From: an uncultured bacterium
Lineage (GTDB): Bacteria > Nitrospirota > Thermodesulfovibrionia > Thermodesulfovibrionales > Dissulfurispiraceae
Assembly (NCBI GenBank): GCA_937949555.1
Contig: CALEDV010000013.1
Coordinates: forward strand, 1 to 64,000
DNA length: 64,000 bases
Direction: 5' to 3'
A program made the translations under genes and the position numbers. The notes beneath the pieces were generated by a model. The model was not told the DNA's origin and made no database searches. It was given only the letters and a program-made list of their open reading frames with translations. Numbering within the stretch: position 1 is the stretch's first letter; each line of letters starts with the position of its first letter. Shown piece after piece: positions 8,618-17,834 of the stretch.

Positions 8618-9364
8618 ATGATAATATTATATGACGCAACCTTTGAGGGGTTTATATCTTCCCTAAGATACGGGGTGCTTAATAATATAGAGCCTGATGA
8701 TATTCTATCCTCGCAGGAGTATTATCCCTCCCTTTATGATAAAACTGTTAGCATTACAACCTCTGAGGGTAATGAGCTTGAGGAATTCATCTCCTATATT
8801 ATCAATAGGCTTTCAAAAGAAACAGTTAATAGGATGTTGCTTTGTTTTCTCTCAGAGCAGAGGGGGTTTCAAAGGGCCTTTTATCTATATCTGAAAGAGG
8901 GGCTGCGAGGCGGCAGATTTAGGTTGCAGAATTTAGCAAACCCTCATGTATCAAGGGTCAATGAGATATGCATGAAAGTAAGGAGGGAATGTCATAGGTT
9001 TTACGGGCTTGTTCGTTTCCAGAGGACGGAAGTGGGTATCTATTATGCTGTCTTTGAGCCTGACCACAATATTATAACCCTGATAGCCCCACACTTTTCA
9101 AAGAGAATGAGGGATCAGGATTGGATAATCCACGACAAAAAAAGGGAGATAGCGATCTTCTATAGGGCTGAAACAGCACAGTTAGAACAAGTTTCTGTCT
9201 CTATACAGGAGCAGGGAAAATATCTCTCTGAGAAGGAGTTTTTGGTGCAGGAGATGTGGAGGTCCTATTTCAAGAATATTACGATAGAATATAGAAAAAA
9301 TCCAAAGCTGCAGAAGCGATTTATGCCCTCCCGATACTGGAAGTATCTTACCGAGAAGACTTAG
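8618..9364 (+). CDS. DUF4130-type DNA metabolism protein (TIGR03915-like), partner of the radical SAM protein
   Basis: The protein of 248 aa begins MIILYDATFEGFISSLRYG and contains VNRMLLCFLSEQRGFQRAF, VSRVNEICMKVRRECHRFYGLVRFQ and ITLIAPHFSKRMRDQDWIIHDKKR. These are characteristic of the family that always travels with the upstream radical SAM gene. In many genomes this domain is fused to a uracil-DNA glycosylase; here it stands alone with no glycosylase domain. The role is inferred to be DNA repair or modification, and the chemistry is not known. Its stop overlaps tail-to-tail with the stop of the acyl-CoA synthetase gene on the other strand (TTAG at 9361-9364). Confidence 0.85.
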   Translation: MIILYDATFEGFISSLRYGVLNNIEPDDILSSQEYYPSLYDKTVSITTSEGNELEEFISYIINRLSKETVNRMLLCFLSEQRGFQRAFYLYLKEGLRGGRFRLQNLANPHVSRVNEICMKVRRECHRFYGLVRFQRTEVGIYYAVFEPDHNIITLIAPHFSKRMRDQDWIIHDKKREIAIFYRAETAQLEQVSVSIQEQGKYLSEKEFLVQEMWRSYFKNITIEYRKNPKLQKRFMPSRYWKYLTEKT

Positions 9365-12048
9365 AGTTGCAACACAACCCTTACCATATCTTCATCATCA
9401 TAGGCCTGTTTGAATCCGTTTTTAAGACCCACATAGAGCATACGGTTGTTGTTTTTGAGTATTTCCATCCATAGGGACTTCAGTCCGATTTCACGGGCTA
9501 CCTGTATGCAATACTGCATCAGTATTGCCCCAATCCCTTTTCCCTGCCATTCATCGGATACCAATATAGCGAGCTCAGCATTTTCCAGGTCAGGCATAAG
9601 GCTTATGCGAACATCGGCAATTATCTCCTCATTTGCATTCTTATCCATTACTACAGCTACAAAGGCCATTTCCCTCTCGTAGTCAATCTGGCAGTATCTC
9701 ACAAGCTTTTCATGGGGTATATCTACGAGTTTTTGACAAAATCTAAAGAGTATGGTCTCCTCTGACAGGTTTTTAAAGAGGTTGTATATCAATGGTTCGT
9801 CCTCAGACTTTATAGGTCTGATGGTTATGTTTTCACCGTTATTTGTGGTAACCTCTTTGATGTATTGAAAAGGGTAGGGGGTAATACTGAGATGGGGCGG
9901 GCATAAAACATCGTTATTGCCCACAGGTTCATTGAAGGTTTCCTCGTCAAGCAATATGCCTGCATCAAGGGCAAAGCCTGCCTTTTCGGATACCACAAAG
10001 GGGTTGATATCGACCTCTTTAATCTGATGAAAGTCAACGATTAGTCTTGAGAATTTTACTAATATCTCCTCAAGGTATCTAAGGGTGCCCTGATAGGCAG
10101 GTATGTTTTCTAAATACTTGAATATCCTGGTCTCCTCCATCATCCTCCTTGCGAGCACCTGATTTAATGGCGGAAGTCCAATAGCATAATCCCTTATTGC
10201 CTCCAGAAATTCTCCCCCTGTACCAAAGAGTATCACTGTGCCAAAACTCGGATCCTTCTTTGCTCCAATGGCTATCTCATAACCCTTCTTTATTATCATG
10301 GGCTGGATAATGACATTTGCATTGGGATCCTCTATGGCAAGGGCTAGGTCTTTTAGTTTATTAAAGGCATTAATTGCAGAGCGCCTGTCAGTAATATTGA
10401 GTATGACGCCGCCTTTTTCAAGTTTGTGGAATATCTTTTCAGAATCAATCTTCATTGCCACAGGATAGCCGATCCTTTCAGATATAGACACTACCTCTTC
10501 TTCAGTGGATACTAAATAGGTCTCCACAATAGGGATTCCATAGATCTCTAATATCTCTTTGATTTCATGTAAATGCAATACCTTTTTTTTATCTTCTACT
10601 GCCTTTCTTATTATATCTCTTGCCTTTTCAGAGTCGGGTATAAAGTCCTTGAGTATTGCCTCTGGTGTCTCTTGGAGTAGCTTTAGGTTATAGTCATATC
10701 TGTACATATATATGAAGCTCCTAACAGCCTGCTCTGGTGTAACAAAGGTTGGAATCCCTTTGCCATTTAGAAATTCTCTGGCGCCGATTACTGATTCATC
10801 GCCTAACCAAGTAGTGAATACTGGAATATTAGGATTGGTCTTTGCTGCATTTACCACGGCCTCAGCAATATCCCTCGGATTTAATCCAGGGTATGGAAGG
10901 TAAATTACCATTACCCCATCAAGGTTTTTGTCCCTTACCAACTGCTTTACGGTCATCTCAAATTCCGAAGGTGCGGCATCAGCAAGGAGATATACCGGGT
11001 TGTAAATCTTTCGTTTAATAAGGAGATTCTTTTCTATCTCTTCCAGGGTCTTCAGTTCTGGCTGTGCAACCTCCCCCTCAAGCCTTAGAAGGGCGTCAAC
11101 GGCAAGTTCTGAGGCGCCTGTGGCATTTGTTATAATTGCCAGTCTTTTCCCCTTAGGCCTTTTCTGTTTTGCAAGGGTCTCGGTCATATAAAACAGGTCA
11201 AGGATTTCATCTACCCTGACGGCGCCAGCCCTCTTGAAGGCTGCTTCATAAACCTTGTCACTGGCTGCCAGCAAGCCAGAATGGGTGAGGGAATTCATAA
11301 TTGACGAACCATATTTGCCCGATTTTACTACTACAATGGGTTTGCTGCTTGCAAAGCTTCTCACTGCTGCAATAAATTTTCTGCCAACCTTGATATTTTG
11401 TACATAAAGTATGATTGCCCTGGTCTCAGGATCAATACCCAGATAATCAATCAGGTCTGAGAAGTCTATGTCAACCTTCTCTCCCAAGGAGATGAAATAA
11501 CTAAAGCCCACATTCTTACTCACAGCCCTTTCTAAGAAGGCCGATGAAAATAGTCCCCCCTGGGATATGAGCGCTATGTTGCCCTTCTGTGGGGCGTGAT
11601 GAAAGAGACTTACATTGAGGTTTTTGCCAGGTCTCAGATAGCCTAAGGAGTTTGGGCCAAGTACCCTGAAGCCATAAATATTTGCCAGGTTCTTTATCTG
11701 TGATTCTAAGCGTCTTGGATTCTGTGCCCTGATGTCAAAGTTAGGGGTAAGTATGATGACGCCTTTAACATCCTTGATCCCGCATTCATCAAGGGAATTA
11801 TATATCCTATCTGGGTGGGTTGCTATAACGGCAAGATCTATTGCATGGGGAATTGTAATAATACTCTTATGTGCCTCCACACCCTGAACGCCTTCAAACT
11901 TTTCTGTTACAGGATATACAATGCCCTTATATCCCTTGCCTATGAGATTTCTAAATACATAGTAGCCAATGGAGTTTTTGTCTTCACTGGCTCCAATTAC
12001 TGCAATACGCTTAGGGTTAAAGAATGTGTCTAAATATTTTATTGACAT
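9361..12048 (-). CDS. acyl-CoA synthetase (ADP-forming) fused to a C-terminal GNAT acetyltransferase
   Basis: The chain of 895 aa has a CoA-binding domain (1-125; RIAVIGASED), succinyl-CoA-synthetase-like domains (about 150-440), an ATP-grasp domain (about 490-700; GYPVAMKIDSEKI, FGTGGEFLEAI) and a GNAT domain (about 735-895; DEWQGKGIGAILMQY). The same order occurs in Pat/PatZ lysine acetyltransferases. Those are reported to have lost the phosphorylated histidine, but here SLTHSGLLAASDKVY keeps a His at about residue 256, the position used by ADP-forming acetyl-CoA synthetases. It may therefore be an active energy-conserving ligase with a regulatory acetyltransferase. It lies 36 bp downstream of the 2-oxoacid oxidoreductase genes, which would supply acyl-CoA. 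Confidence 0.88.
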   Translation of the reverse strand: MSIKYLDTFFNPKRIAVIGASEDKNSIGYYVFRNLIGKGYKGIVYPVTEKFEGVQGVEAHKSIITIPHAIDLAVIATHPDRIYNSLDECGIKDVKGVIILTPNFDIRAQNPRRLESQIKNLANIYGFRVLGPNSLGYLRPGKNLNVSLFHHAPQKGNIALISQGGLFSSAFLERAVSKNVGFSYFISLGEKVDIDFSDLIDYLGIDPETRAIILYVQNIKVGRKFIAAVRSFASSKPIVVVKSGKYGSSIMNSLTHSGLLAASDKVYEAAFKRAGAVRVDEILDLFYMTETLAKQKRPKGKRLAIITNATGASELAVDALLRLEGEVAQPELKTLEEIEKNLLIKRKIYNPVYLLADAAPSEFEMTVKQLVRDKNLDGVMVIYLPYPGLNPRDIAEAVVNAAKTNPNIPVFTTWLGDESVIGAREFLNGKGIPTFVTPEQAVRSFIYMYRYDYNLKLLQETPEAILKDFIPDSEKARDIIRKAVEDKKKVLHLHEIKEILEIYGIPIVETYLVSTEEEVVSISERIGYPVAMKIDSEKIFHKLEKGGVILNITDRRSAINAFNKLKDLALAIEDPNANVIIQPMIIKKGYEIAIGAKKDPSFGTVILFGTGGEFLEAIRDYAIGLPPLNQVLARRMMEETRIFKYLENIPAYQGTLRYLEEILVKFSRLIVDFHQIKEVDINPFVVSEKAGFALDAGILLDEETFNEPVGNNDVLCPPHLSITPYPFQYIKEVTTNNGENITIRPIKSEDEPLIYNLFKNLSEETILFRFCQKLVDIPHEKLVRYCQIDYEREMAFVAVVMDKNANEEIIADVRISLMPDLENAELAILVSDEWQGKGIGAILMQYCIQVAREIGLKSLWMEILKNNNRMLYVGLKNGFKQAYDDEDMVRVVLQL

Positions 12049-12084
12049 AGTTTTGTTGTCTTTACTAAGAAAGTATTAAATATT

Positions 12085-12939
12085 TTATACAAAAAACTCT
12101 TGAAGGGTTTTGCCTACTTTTGATATATCGAAGGGTTGTGAGGATAAAGGGGTGTCCTGTATGAAGGGTATCTTTTCTTCAAATAGCGGTCTTCTGCATT
12201 TAAAGAGTATGCCTGTTGGTATCCTGTCTCCCCACTCAAGAGATTTTGCAAATGCCTCAGCCCTACTTTGACAATTGTAGGTATTATCAAGGTGGTAAAC
12301 CCTTTGCTTATACCACTCGTAGGTATTGACCTTATTGAAGGAGACACAGGGTTGAAGTATATCAACTATAGCAAAGCCCTCATGATTTACAGCCTCTTTA
12401 ATTAGATATTTCAGTTGCTCCTGATCCCCTGCAAAACCCCTTGCTACAAAGGTGCAGTTAAGGGCTATCGCAAGGGATAGTGGATTTAGCTGATTTGAGA
12501 GAACGCCGTAGGGTAGATTTTTTGTGGGCATTCCCTCCATTGTAGTTGGAGAACCCTGTCCCTTTGTCAGACCATATATCTGATTATCATGGATGAAATA
12601 CTTGATATTAAGGTTTCTTCTTATACCGTGCATTAGATGATTGCCGCCTTCTCCATAACAATCTCCATCGCCTGATACAACAAAGACTGGCATTTTGTTA
12701 TTGGCGAGTCTGAAGCCTGTAGCCACAGGCAAGCTCCTGCCATGAAGTCCGTTGAAGGTGTTGCACTTTAAATAGTGGGGAAACTTGCCTGCCTGTCCTA
12801 TCCCAGATACAAGCATAAACTGATGGGGGGCAAGGCCAAGTTCAACCATTGCCTCTTTGAAGGTCTTCAGGATGCTAAAATTGCCGCATCCGGGACACCA
12901 TGCAGGGGTTCTACCTTTATAATCATCCAATGAGGGCAT
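12085..12939 (-). CDS. korB: 2-oxoacid:ferredoxin oxidoreductase, beta (TPP-binding) subunit
   Basis: The 284-residue subunit carries the thiamine pyrophosphate site GDGDCYGEGGNHLMHGIRRN and the N-terminal WCPGCGNFSILK cluster motif of the Kor/Vor/Por beta family. It decarboxylates a 2-oxoacid to acyl-CoA and passes electrons to ferredoxin. AGGAGA six bases upstream supports the ATG at 12939. It overlaps the alpha-gamma subunit gene by 17 bp. The substrate cannot be told from sequence: 2-oxoglutarate, pyruvate and branched-chain 2-oxoacids are all possible, so the symbol is a family label. No delta ferredoxin subunit is encoded next to it. Confidence 0.88.
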   Translation of the reverse strand: MPSLDDYKGRTPAWCPGCGNFSILKTFKEAMVELGLAPHQFMLVSGIGQAGKFPHYLKCNTFNGLHGRSLPVATGFRLANNKMPVFVVSGDGDCYGEGGNHLMHGIRRNLNIKYFIHDNQIYGLTKGQGSPTTMEGMPTKNLPYGVLSNQLNPLSLAIALNCTFVARGFAGDQEQLKYLIKEAVNHEGFAIVDILQPCVSFNKVNTYEWYKQRVYHLDNTYNCQSRAEAFAKSLEWGDRIPTGILFKCRRPLFEEKIPFIQDTPLSSQPFDISKVGKTLQEFFV

Positions 12940-14638
12940 TGATCTCTCCTATTAATTGTTCGAGTGTAAAGGGACGTCCATCGTATTTGTTGATTTTTTC
13001 TTTAAACCTAAAGCCCTTCTCAACAGCCAACAGATGGGCTAACTGACCTGTTACATTCTGCTCAATACATATGGCCCTTTTTGCCTCAGTGAGGACTTTT
13101 ATGTAATCAAAGTTTTCAGTGTCAGGCATTGGATAGACCTCACTAAAATGAAGCATGGCAATCTTATATTTATTTGTGAGCATGTCAACGGCTTCCCTCA
13201 ATAGTCCATACATTGAGCCCCAGCCTACGATTACGATCTCTGGGTTGTCAGAACCATAAAACTTAGGCGGGGCCATATCTTTGATTATTGCTGGCATTTT
13301 TTTATGCAGCCTCTTTTGGGTCATAAGGATGGTCATTTGGGCATCTTCGGTGATGTGCCCCTCTTCATCGTGCTCATCGCTGTCGGTGACAACAACATAA
13401 TTTCCCTTGCCTGGCACTGCAAAGGGTGATATGCCATTGTCAGTAAGGGCATGCCTTTTGTAATCTTCCCCTATAAGGTCTTTGTCTCTCAATCTGTAAT
13501 CAGTATATTTGAGTTTGTTAAGGTCAAAGCCTTCGTAGGTCCATTGGGAATCGGCTAGATATTGGTCAGTAAGGATAATAACAGGAATCTGATATTTTTC
13601 AGCCATGTCGAAGGCCTTGTTTGTAAGGAAGAAACACTCCTCTGGGGTGCCTGGCGCCATTATAACCCTCGGAAATTCTCCGTGAGCGGAATATAGGGCA
13701 AAAAGGAGGTCTGCCTGTGCTGTTTTTGTGGGAAGTCCCGTGGCTGGACCTGGTCTTTGGGCAATTGCTATGACCACTGGTGTTTCTGTGATAGCTGCTA
13801 AAGACAACCCTTCTACCATCAAGGCAAAGCCACCTCCAGAGGTGCCAGTCATTGCCCTTACCCCTGCAAAGGATGCCCCGAGCGCCATGTTTATTGCCGC
13901 TATTTCATCCTCAGCCTGTTCAACCACTATTCCGTAATCTTTAGCCTTACTTGCCACATAGAGCATGATGCTCGTGCCAGGTGTCATGGGATAGGCTGAG
14001 TAGAATTTTAATCCCGATGCCACTGCACCAAAGCCAATGGCGTCATTGCCAGCGATAAGCATCTTTGCCTTAGAGGTCTCTGCAGAGACAAAGGAACACT
14101 TAATGCAGTTGTTGACAGCGAAATCGTATCCTGCCATAGCAGAATCTACATTTGCCTTGATGATCTCTTCACCTTTCTTTTTGAAGGTGTCCTTTAATAT
14201 GCCAAGTAAGATTTCAATGTCTATTCCCAACATGCCAAGGACGGCCCCTGTGGCAACAGTGTTTGCCATAATCTTATTGCCGCCATGCTCTACAGCAAGT
14301 CTCACAAAGGGCACATCAAGGAATTGATTGCCCTCGTGCTTTTCCTTCAATGATTGTGAATCGTATATGATTTGTCCCTGCTGAGCGAGTTGTTTTTCAT
14401 ATTCCATAATGCTAACTTTATCAAGAGCCACTACTATATCCACTGCTTCACGGGCGCAATGAACTGGTTTGTCCGATAGTCTTAATTGGTAATAATTGTG
14501 TCCGCCTCTTATTCTGGATTCATAGTCCTGATTGGTAAAGACATGATAGCCTGAGCGGGCAAATACCACAGAGAGGGTGTCTCCAATGGTTTGTATACCC
14601 TGTCCGGCCTCACCGCCTATCTTGATTGTGTAGTCCAT
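12923..14638 (-). CDS. korA: 2-oxoacid:ferredoxin oxidoreductase, fused gamma-alpha subunit
   Basis: The chain of 571 aa joins the gamma domain (1-185; GGEAGQGIQTIGDTLSVVFARSGYHVFT, ESRIRGGHNYYQLRLSD) to the alpha domain (from about 190; GNDAIGFGAVASGLKFYSAYPMTPGTSIM and QAEDEIAAINMALGASFAG). This is the KorA-type arrangement. With the beta subunit it forms the 2-oxoacid oxidoreductase. It is the first gene of a three-gene minus-strand operon with korB and the acyl-CoA synthetase fusion. A good sigma-70-like promoter lies only a dozen bases upstream of ATG, so the transcript may be almost leaderless. There is no obvious Shine-Dalgarno. Confidence 0.88.
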   Translation of the reverse strand: MDYTIKIGGEAGQGIQTIGDTLSVVFARSGYHVFTNQDYESRIRGGHNYYQLRLSDKPVHCAREAVDIVVALDKVSIMEYEKQLAQQGQIIYDSQSLKEKHEGNQFLDVPFVRLAVEHGGNKIMANTVATGAVLGMLGIDIEILLGILKDTFKKKGEEIIKANVDSAMAGYDFAVNNCIKCSFVSAETSKAKMLIAGNDAIGFGAVASGLKFYSAYPMTPGTSIMLYVASKAKDYGIVVEQAEDEIAAINMALGASFAGVRAMTGTSGGGFALMVEGLSLAAITETPVVIAIAQRPGPATGLPTKTAQADLLFALYSAHGEFPRVIMAPGTPEECFFLTNKAFDMAEKYQIPVIILTDQYLADSQWTYEGFDLNKLKYTDYRLRDKDLIGEDYKRHALTDNGISPFAVPGKGNYVVVTDSDEHDEEGHITEDAQMTILMTQKRLHKKMPAIIKDMAPPKFYGSDNPEIVIVGWGSMYGLLREAVDMLTNKYKIAMLHFSEVYPMPDTENFDYIKVLTEAKRAICIEQNVTGQLAHLLAVEKGFRFKEKINKYDGRPFTLEQLIGEINALIG

Positions 14639-14649
14639 AGGTGTGCAAT

Positions 14650-14678
14650 AGTATAAAATAAAAAATTCATAACTGCAA
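14650..14678 (-). promoter_or_regulatory. sigma-70-like promoter of the 2-oxoacid oxidoreductase operon
   Basis: On the minus strand TTGCAG (14673-14678) and TATACT (14650-14655) are separated by exactly 17 bp. The -10 box ends 11 bases before the ATG at 14638, so a start site at the usual distance leaves about five untranslated bases. It lies between the gene and the MITE-like copy 2, outside the element. Confidence 0.55.
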
Positions 14679-14694
14679 CCTTAATATTTAACCT

Positions 14695-14896
14695 AAATTG
14701 CCCATAGGAGTAAGAGGGTGTGCTGAAAGGGCCTTATTGCCACACCTTTTTACGAGACCTATGGACCTTCACAGATAATGCCAAACTAATCACCTCTTGG
14801 TGACTGAATGACTTGTGGCCCTTTTAATAAACCCTGTGGCAGTATAAAGGCTTTCAGGCATGCCCTCTTGCTCCTACAGGTTTCTATCGGCAATTT
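14695..14896. mobile_element. MITE-like palindromic element, copy 2 (inverted relative to copy 1)
   Basis: The reverse complement of this stretch aligns over its full length with 7088-7290, with about one difference in ten by eye. The outer ends are AAATTGCCCATAG and CTATCGGCAATTT. It lies between the oxidoreductase promoter and the stop codon of the hybrid kinase gene (14904), so it could serve as the 3' structure of that transcript. The 60-aa ORF at 14786-14968 is produced by the element and is not a gene. Confidence 0.75.
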
Positions 14897-14903
14897 TTTG
14901 GGT

Positions 14904-17567
14904 TTAAGAAGCCCCTTGTCTTTTTTGGATCTTAAGTTTTGCCAGCAGCGCATCAATCTTCCTGACATCTATAGGTTTTGATAGGTAATCACACATCCCT
15001 GCCTCAAGACACCTGTTTTTGTAGTATTCAGACACATGAGCTGTAATTGCCGCAATGGGAGTTTTGTAGTCCTCCTCCATTGCCCTAATTTTATTAGCAA
15101 CTGAAAAACCGTCATTCTCTGGCAGCTCAATATCCATCAACACAAGATCAAATTTGTTTTCTTTGAACAATCTTATTGCAGAGTCCTCGGAATCTGCAAG
15201 ATATACCCTGTGTCCCCGTTTCTTTAAGAGGGTTTCCATAATCTTCTGGTTTACAACATTGTCTTCTACCACAAGGATATCCATAGCCTCTTGATTCTCT
15301 GTTGAGCCCATAGACTCACTGTTATTGTTCAGTGGTTCATCCTTAGTATCTTCTTCTTGAGTTGAGGGTATTTCAAAGGGTATAGTGCAGAAAAAGGTAC
15401 TGCCTAAGTTGACCTCACTTTTAAACCAGATGTTACCCCCCATCAGATTAACAATGTCTCGTGTTATAGATAACCCTAATCCAGTGCCTCCAAAGCGTCT
15501 TGTTGTTGAGGCATCAACCTGATTGAAGCTCTCAAAGATTGCTTCTCTCTTGTCTTCGGGTATCCCTATGCCGGTGTCGCTTACAGTGAGCCGTATCAAT
15601 GCCTTTGAACTTCTCTCTGTGGAAGTAATTTCTACAAGGGCAGCATTCAAGGTTATCTTGCCCTGGGGGGTAAATTTTAAGGCATTGCTTAACAGATTAA
15701 GCAGCACCTGTTTTGTCCTGAGTGGGTCTCCAATAAGTTTATGAGGAATTTTTTCGTCAACTATACACTCCAGTAGCAATCCCTTTTTTCTTGCATCGTG
15801 CTCAAATATTGAGATTGCCTCTTCAAAGAGATATCTTGTGTCAAATACTACAGATTCTATATCCATCTTTCCGCTCTCAATCTTTGAGAAATCCAGTATG
15901 TCATTTACTATACTCAATAGCATTGAGGCTGACTTATGGGCAGTTTCGGCATATTCTTTTTGTTCCTCTGTAAGGGATGAATGCAGCAAAAAGTCAATCA
16001 TACCGATTATGCCGTTTAGAGGCGTTCTTATCTCGTGGCTTACATTGGCAAGAAAACGGCTTTTCATATAGCTTGCCTCTTCTGCAGCCTCCTTTGCCTT
16101 TTTCATATATTCCTCAGTTTTTTTCTTTTCCGTTATGTCAATATAATATTCAATCATATTTAAGAGTTTGCCCGAACTGTCCCATACAGGCACTGCATGC
16201 ACCTCTACATAGCAGGGTTCCCCCTCCTCTGTAAAGTGGATGTGCTCAAGGACCTGAGTCTCGCCGGTTTTCACTATATTCTCTATTGGGCAGGAATGGT
16301 CAGTGCTGTTGCAGGGGGTATCCGAATTATGGGACAGTCTGTAGCAGGTCTCTTCGCCTTCTTTAATGGTTTTATCCTTTAGAGCAGTTGCATTCATAAG
16401 AACTATTTTGTAGTTTGATACATCAACCACATAAAATGGGTAGGGTATTGAGTCAATAATAGTTTTTAGGAACATATTGTGTTCCTTTACCCTCTTCATA
16501 GATTCTTTAATAAGGGTATTCTTCTCCGTCATATAATCACGGCTCTTCTTCATTGAAAACACATAGGCTACAATTGCAAAAATGGTTATAGTGAGCAGAA
16601 TGGTTTTTATGAAGAAGCTACTCTGTAAGGAAGATAGGATTGAATCCTTAGCAAATACAGCAAAGTAAGCCTTAGTAGAACCCTCTATGTCCTTAACTGG
16701 TATTAGTGCTCCTAAATAATAGTCAACTCCAATGTTGTCGTAAAATATGAAAGAAATCTCTTGGTTGAGTTTTTTTGTTATGTGCTCTCTGTTATTGTCA
16801 ACAAGTGTTTTTATATATGTATCCTCTGGGTCTTGTTTATTAATTAAATAATTGTCCGAAGCGCTTATGTATAGGTCATCGCCTATCATGCTTTTAGTAT
16901 AACTATCCTTATGCCTTGTAAGGGTTAATTTATCCAGCTCAGAACCCTTTATGAGAAATAGGAAGTCTACATTGAGAATCTTTGACAACTCTTCATTGAA
17001 TTCCCTATAGGCTATGCCCAACTCAAGGCATCCCACATATTTGTCCTTTTCCATAATTGGCATTAGGTATCTAAACCCAATGAAAAACCTCCCAATCTCA
17101 AAGGATTCAATAGGCATCTTTTCCTGATGTATCTTTCTTATGGTTGGTCTTATATTTATCAAGTTATCGCTGTGATAATCAGGGGCGTGAAAACGCAATA
17201 GTGATGTTCCATCGGGAAGGTGAAGCTGCATTTGGACTAACTTGAAATTAGACAGATCATTGAAATGAGCGCCCATATCCTTTAGGAGTCTTTCTCTGAT
17301 CTGATGACGTCTTGAGGGTTCTTTAGTGGCTATTGCCATCAATTTTGCTAAGTCGCCTCTTTTTATATAACTGCTAAAAAGTGCGGTGGTCATGAGATGA
17401 TAGGACTTTTTGACAGAGCTTATCTTTAGATGGAGTTCCTTGAGAGACTCTACAATATGCTGCTCTTTTTTCTTTTCTGTTTGATAATAAAGCACAGCGG
17501 TTACTGCAATTTGTATTGCAATGAATAAAATAGTGAGCGTGTATAAGTTTTTTTTGGAGTATTTCAT
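14904..17567 (-). CDS. hybrid sensor histidine kinase (Cache-PAS-HisKA-HATPase-REC)
   Basis: The protein has 887 residues. TM1 is about 8-27 and TM2 about 318-338. They flank a periplasmic double-Cache domain (dCache_3-like: LHLPDGTSLLRFHAPDYHSDNL, GYR-type strand RFFIGFRYLMPIMEKDKYVG). A PAS domain (about 365-485) contains cysteines in TCYRLSHNSDTPCN..CPI. HisKA has phospho-His in SHEIRTPLNG; HATPase has N, G1 and G2 boxes (LLNLLSNALKF, VSDTGIGIP, GGTGLGLSI). A C-terminal receiver has phospho-Asp in LVLMDIELPENDG. It should pass phosphate internally and then to an Hpt or regulator not seen here. It is divergent from the TRAP operon, which it may control; that link is inference from position only. 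Confidence 0.9.
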   Translation of the reverse strand: MKYSKKNLYTLTILFIAIQIAVTAVLYYQTEKKKEQHIVESLKELHLKISSVKKSYHLMTTALFSSYIKRGDLAKLMAIATKEPSRRHQIRERLLKDMGAHFNDLSNFKLVQMQLHLPDGTSLLRFHAPDYHSDNLINIRPTIRKIHQEKMPIESFEIGRFFIGFRYLMPIMEKDKYVGCLELGIAYREFNEELSKILNVDFLFLIKGSELDKLTLTRHKDSYTKSMIGDDLYISASDNYLINKQDPEDTYIKTLVDNNREHITKKLNQEISFIFYDNIGVDYYLGALIPVKDIEGSTKAYFAVFAKDSILSSLQSSFFIKTILLTITIFAIVAYVFSMKKSRDYMTEKNTLIKESMKRVKEHNMFLKTIIDSIPYPFYVVDVSNYKIVLMNATALKDKTIKEGEETCYRLSHNSDTPCNSTDHSCPIENIVKTGETQVLEHIHFTEEGEPCYVEVHAVPVWDSSGKLLNMIEYYIDITEKKKTEEYMKKAKEAAEEASYMKSRFLANVSHEIRTPLNGIIGMIDFLLHSSLTEEQKEYAETAHKSASMLLSIVNDILDFSKIESGKMDIESVVFDTRYLFEEAISIFEHDARKKGLLLECIVDEKIPHKLIGDPLRTKQVLLNLLSNALKFTPQGKITLNAALVEITSTERSSKALIRLTVSDTGIGIPEDKREAIFESFNQVDASTTRRFGGTGLGLSITRDIVNLMGGNIWFKSEVNLGSTFFCTIPFEIPSTQEEDTKDEPLNNNSESMGSTENQEAMDILVVEDNVVNQKIMETLLKKRGHRVYLADSEDSAIRLFKENKFDLVLMDIELPENDGFSVANKIRAMEEDYKTPIAAITAHVSEYYKNRCLEAGMCDYLSKPIDVRKIDALLAKLKIQKRQGAS

Positions 17568-17745
17568 CTTAGAGAAGCGGGAGACAGGAATATTATTGTC
17601 ATTAGCAGTAACATTATCATTTCTTGGGTTGCTAATTCAAGGAAAAGGCTGATAATTCTTGTTGGCAAATGTTTGTAGCAACTCCTTTTAAATTTATCAA
17701 TTCATCTCCTTAGAGAAGATGTTTCTATGGGTTATTTGTTTTTTA

Positions 17746-17774
17746 TTGAGTTATTTTTTAGGCTTTTGTATAAT
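17746..17774 (+). promoter_or_regulatory. sigma-70-like promoter of the TAXI TRAP operon
   Basis: TTGAGT (17746-17751) and TATAAT (17769-17774) are spaced by 17 bp, upstream of the binding-protein gene at 17835. The expected leader is about 54 nt and includes the palindrome at 17793-17809. Confidence 0.6.
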
Positions 17775-17792
17775 CCTTTAAACTTGTAGTAG

Positions 17793-17809
17793 GCATTGTT
17801 TTACAATGC
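17793..17809 (+). promoter_or_regulatory. palindrome in the TRAP operon leader
   Basis: GCATTG and CAATGC are separated by TTTTA, just downstream of the predicted transcription start. It could be an operator or a short leader hairpin; sequence alone does not decide. GAGGAGGG, the ribosome site for 17835, follows it. Confidence 0.35.
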
Positions 17810-17834
17810 ACAATAACAATCTTGAGGAGGGATT

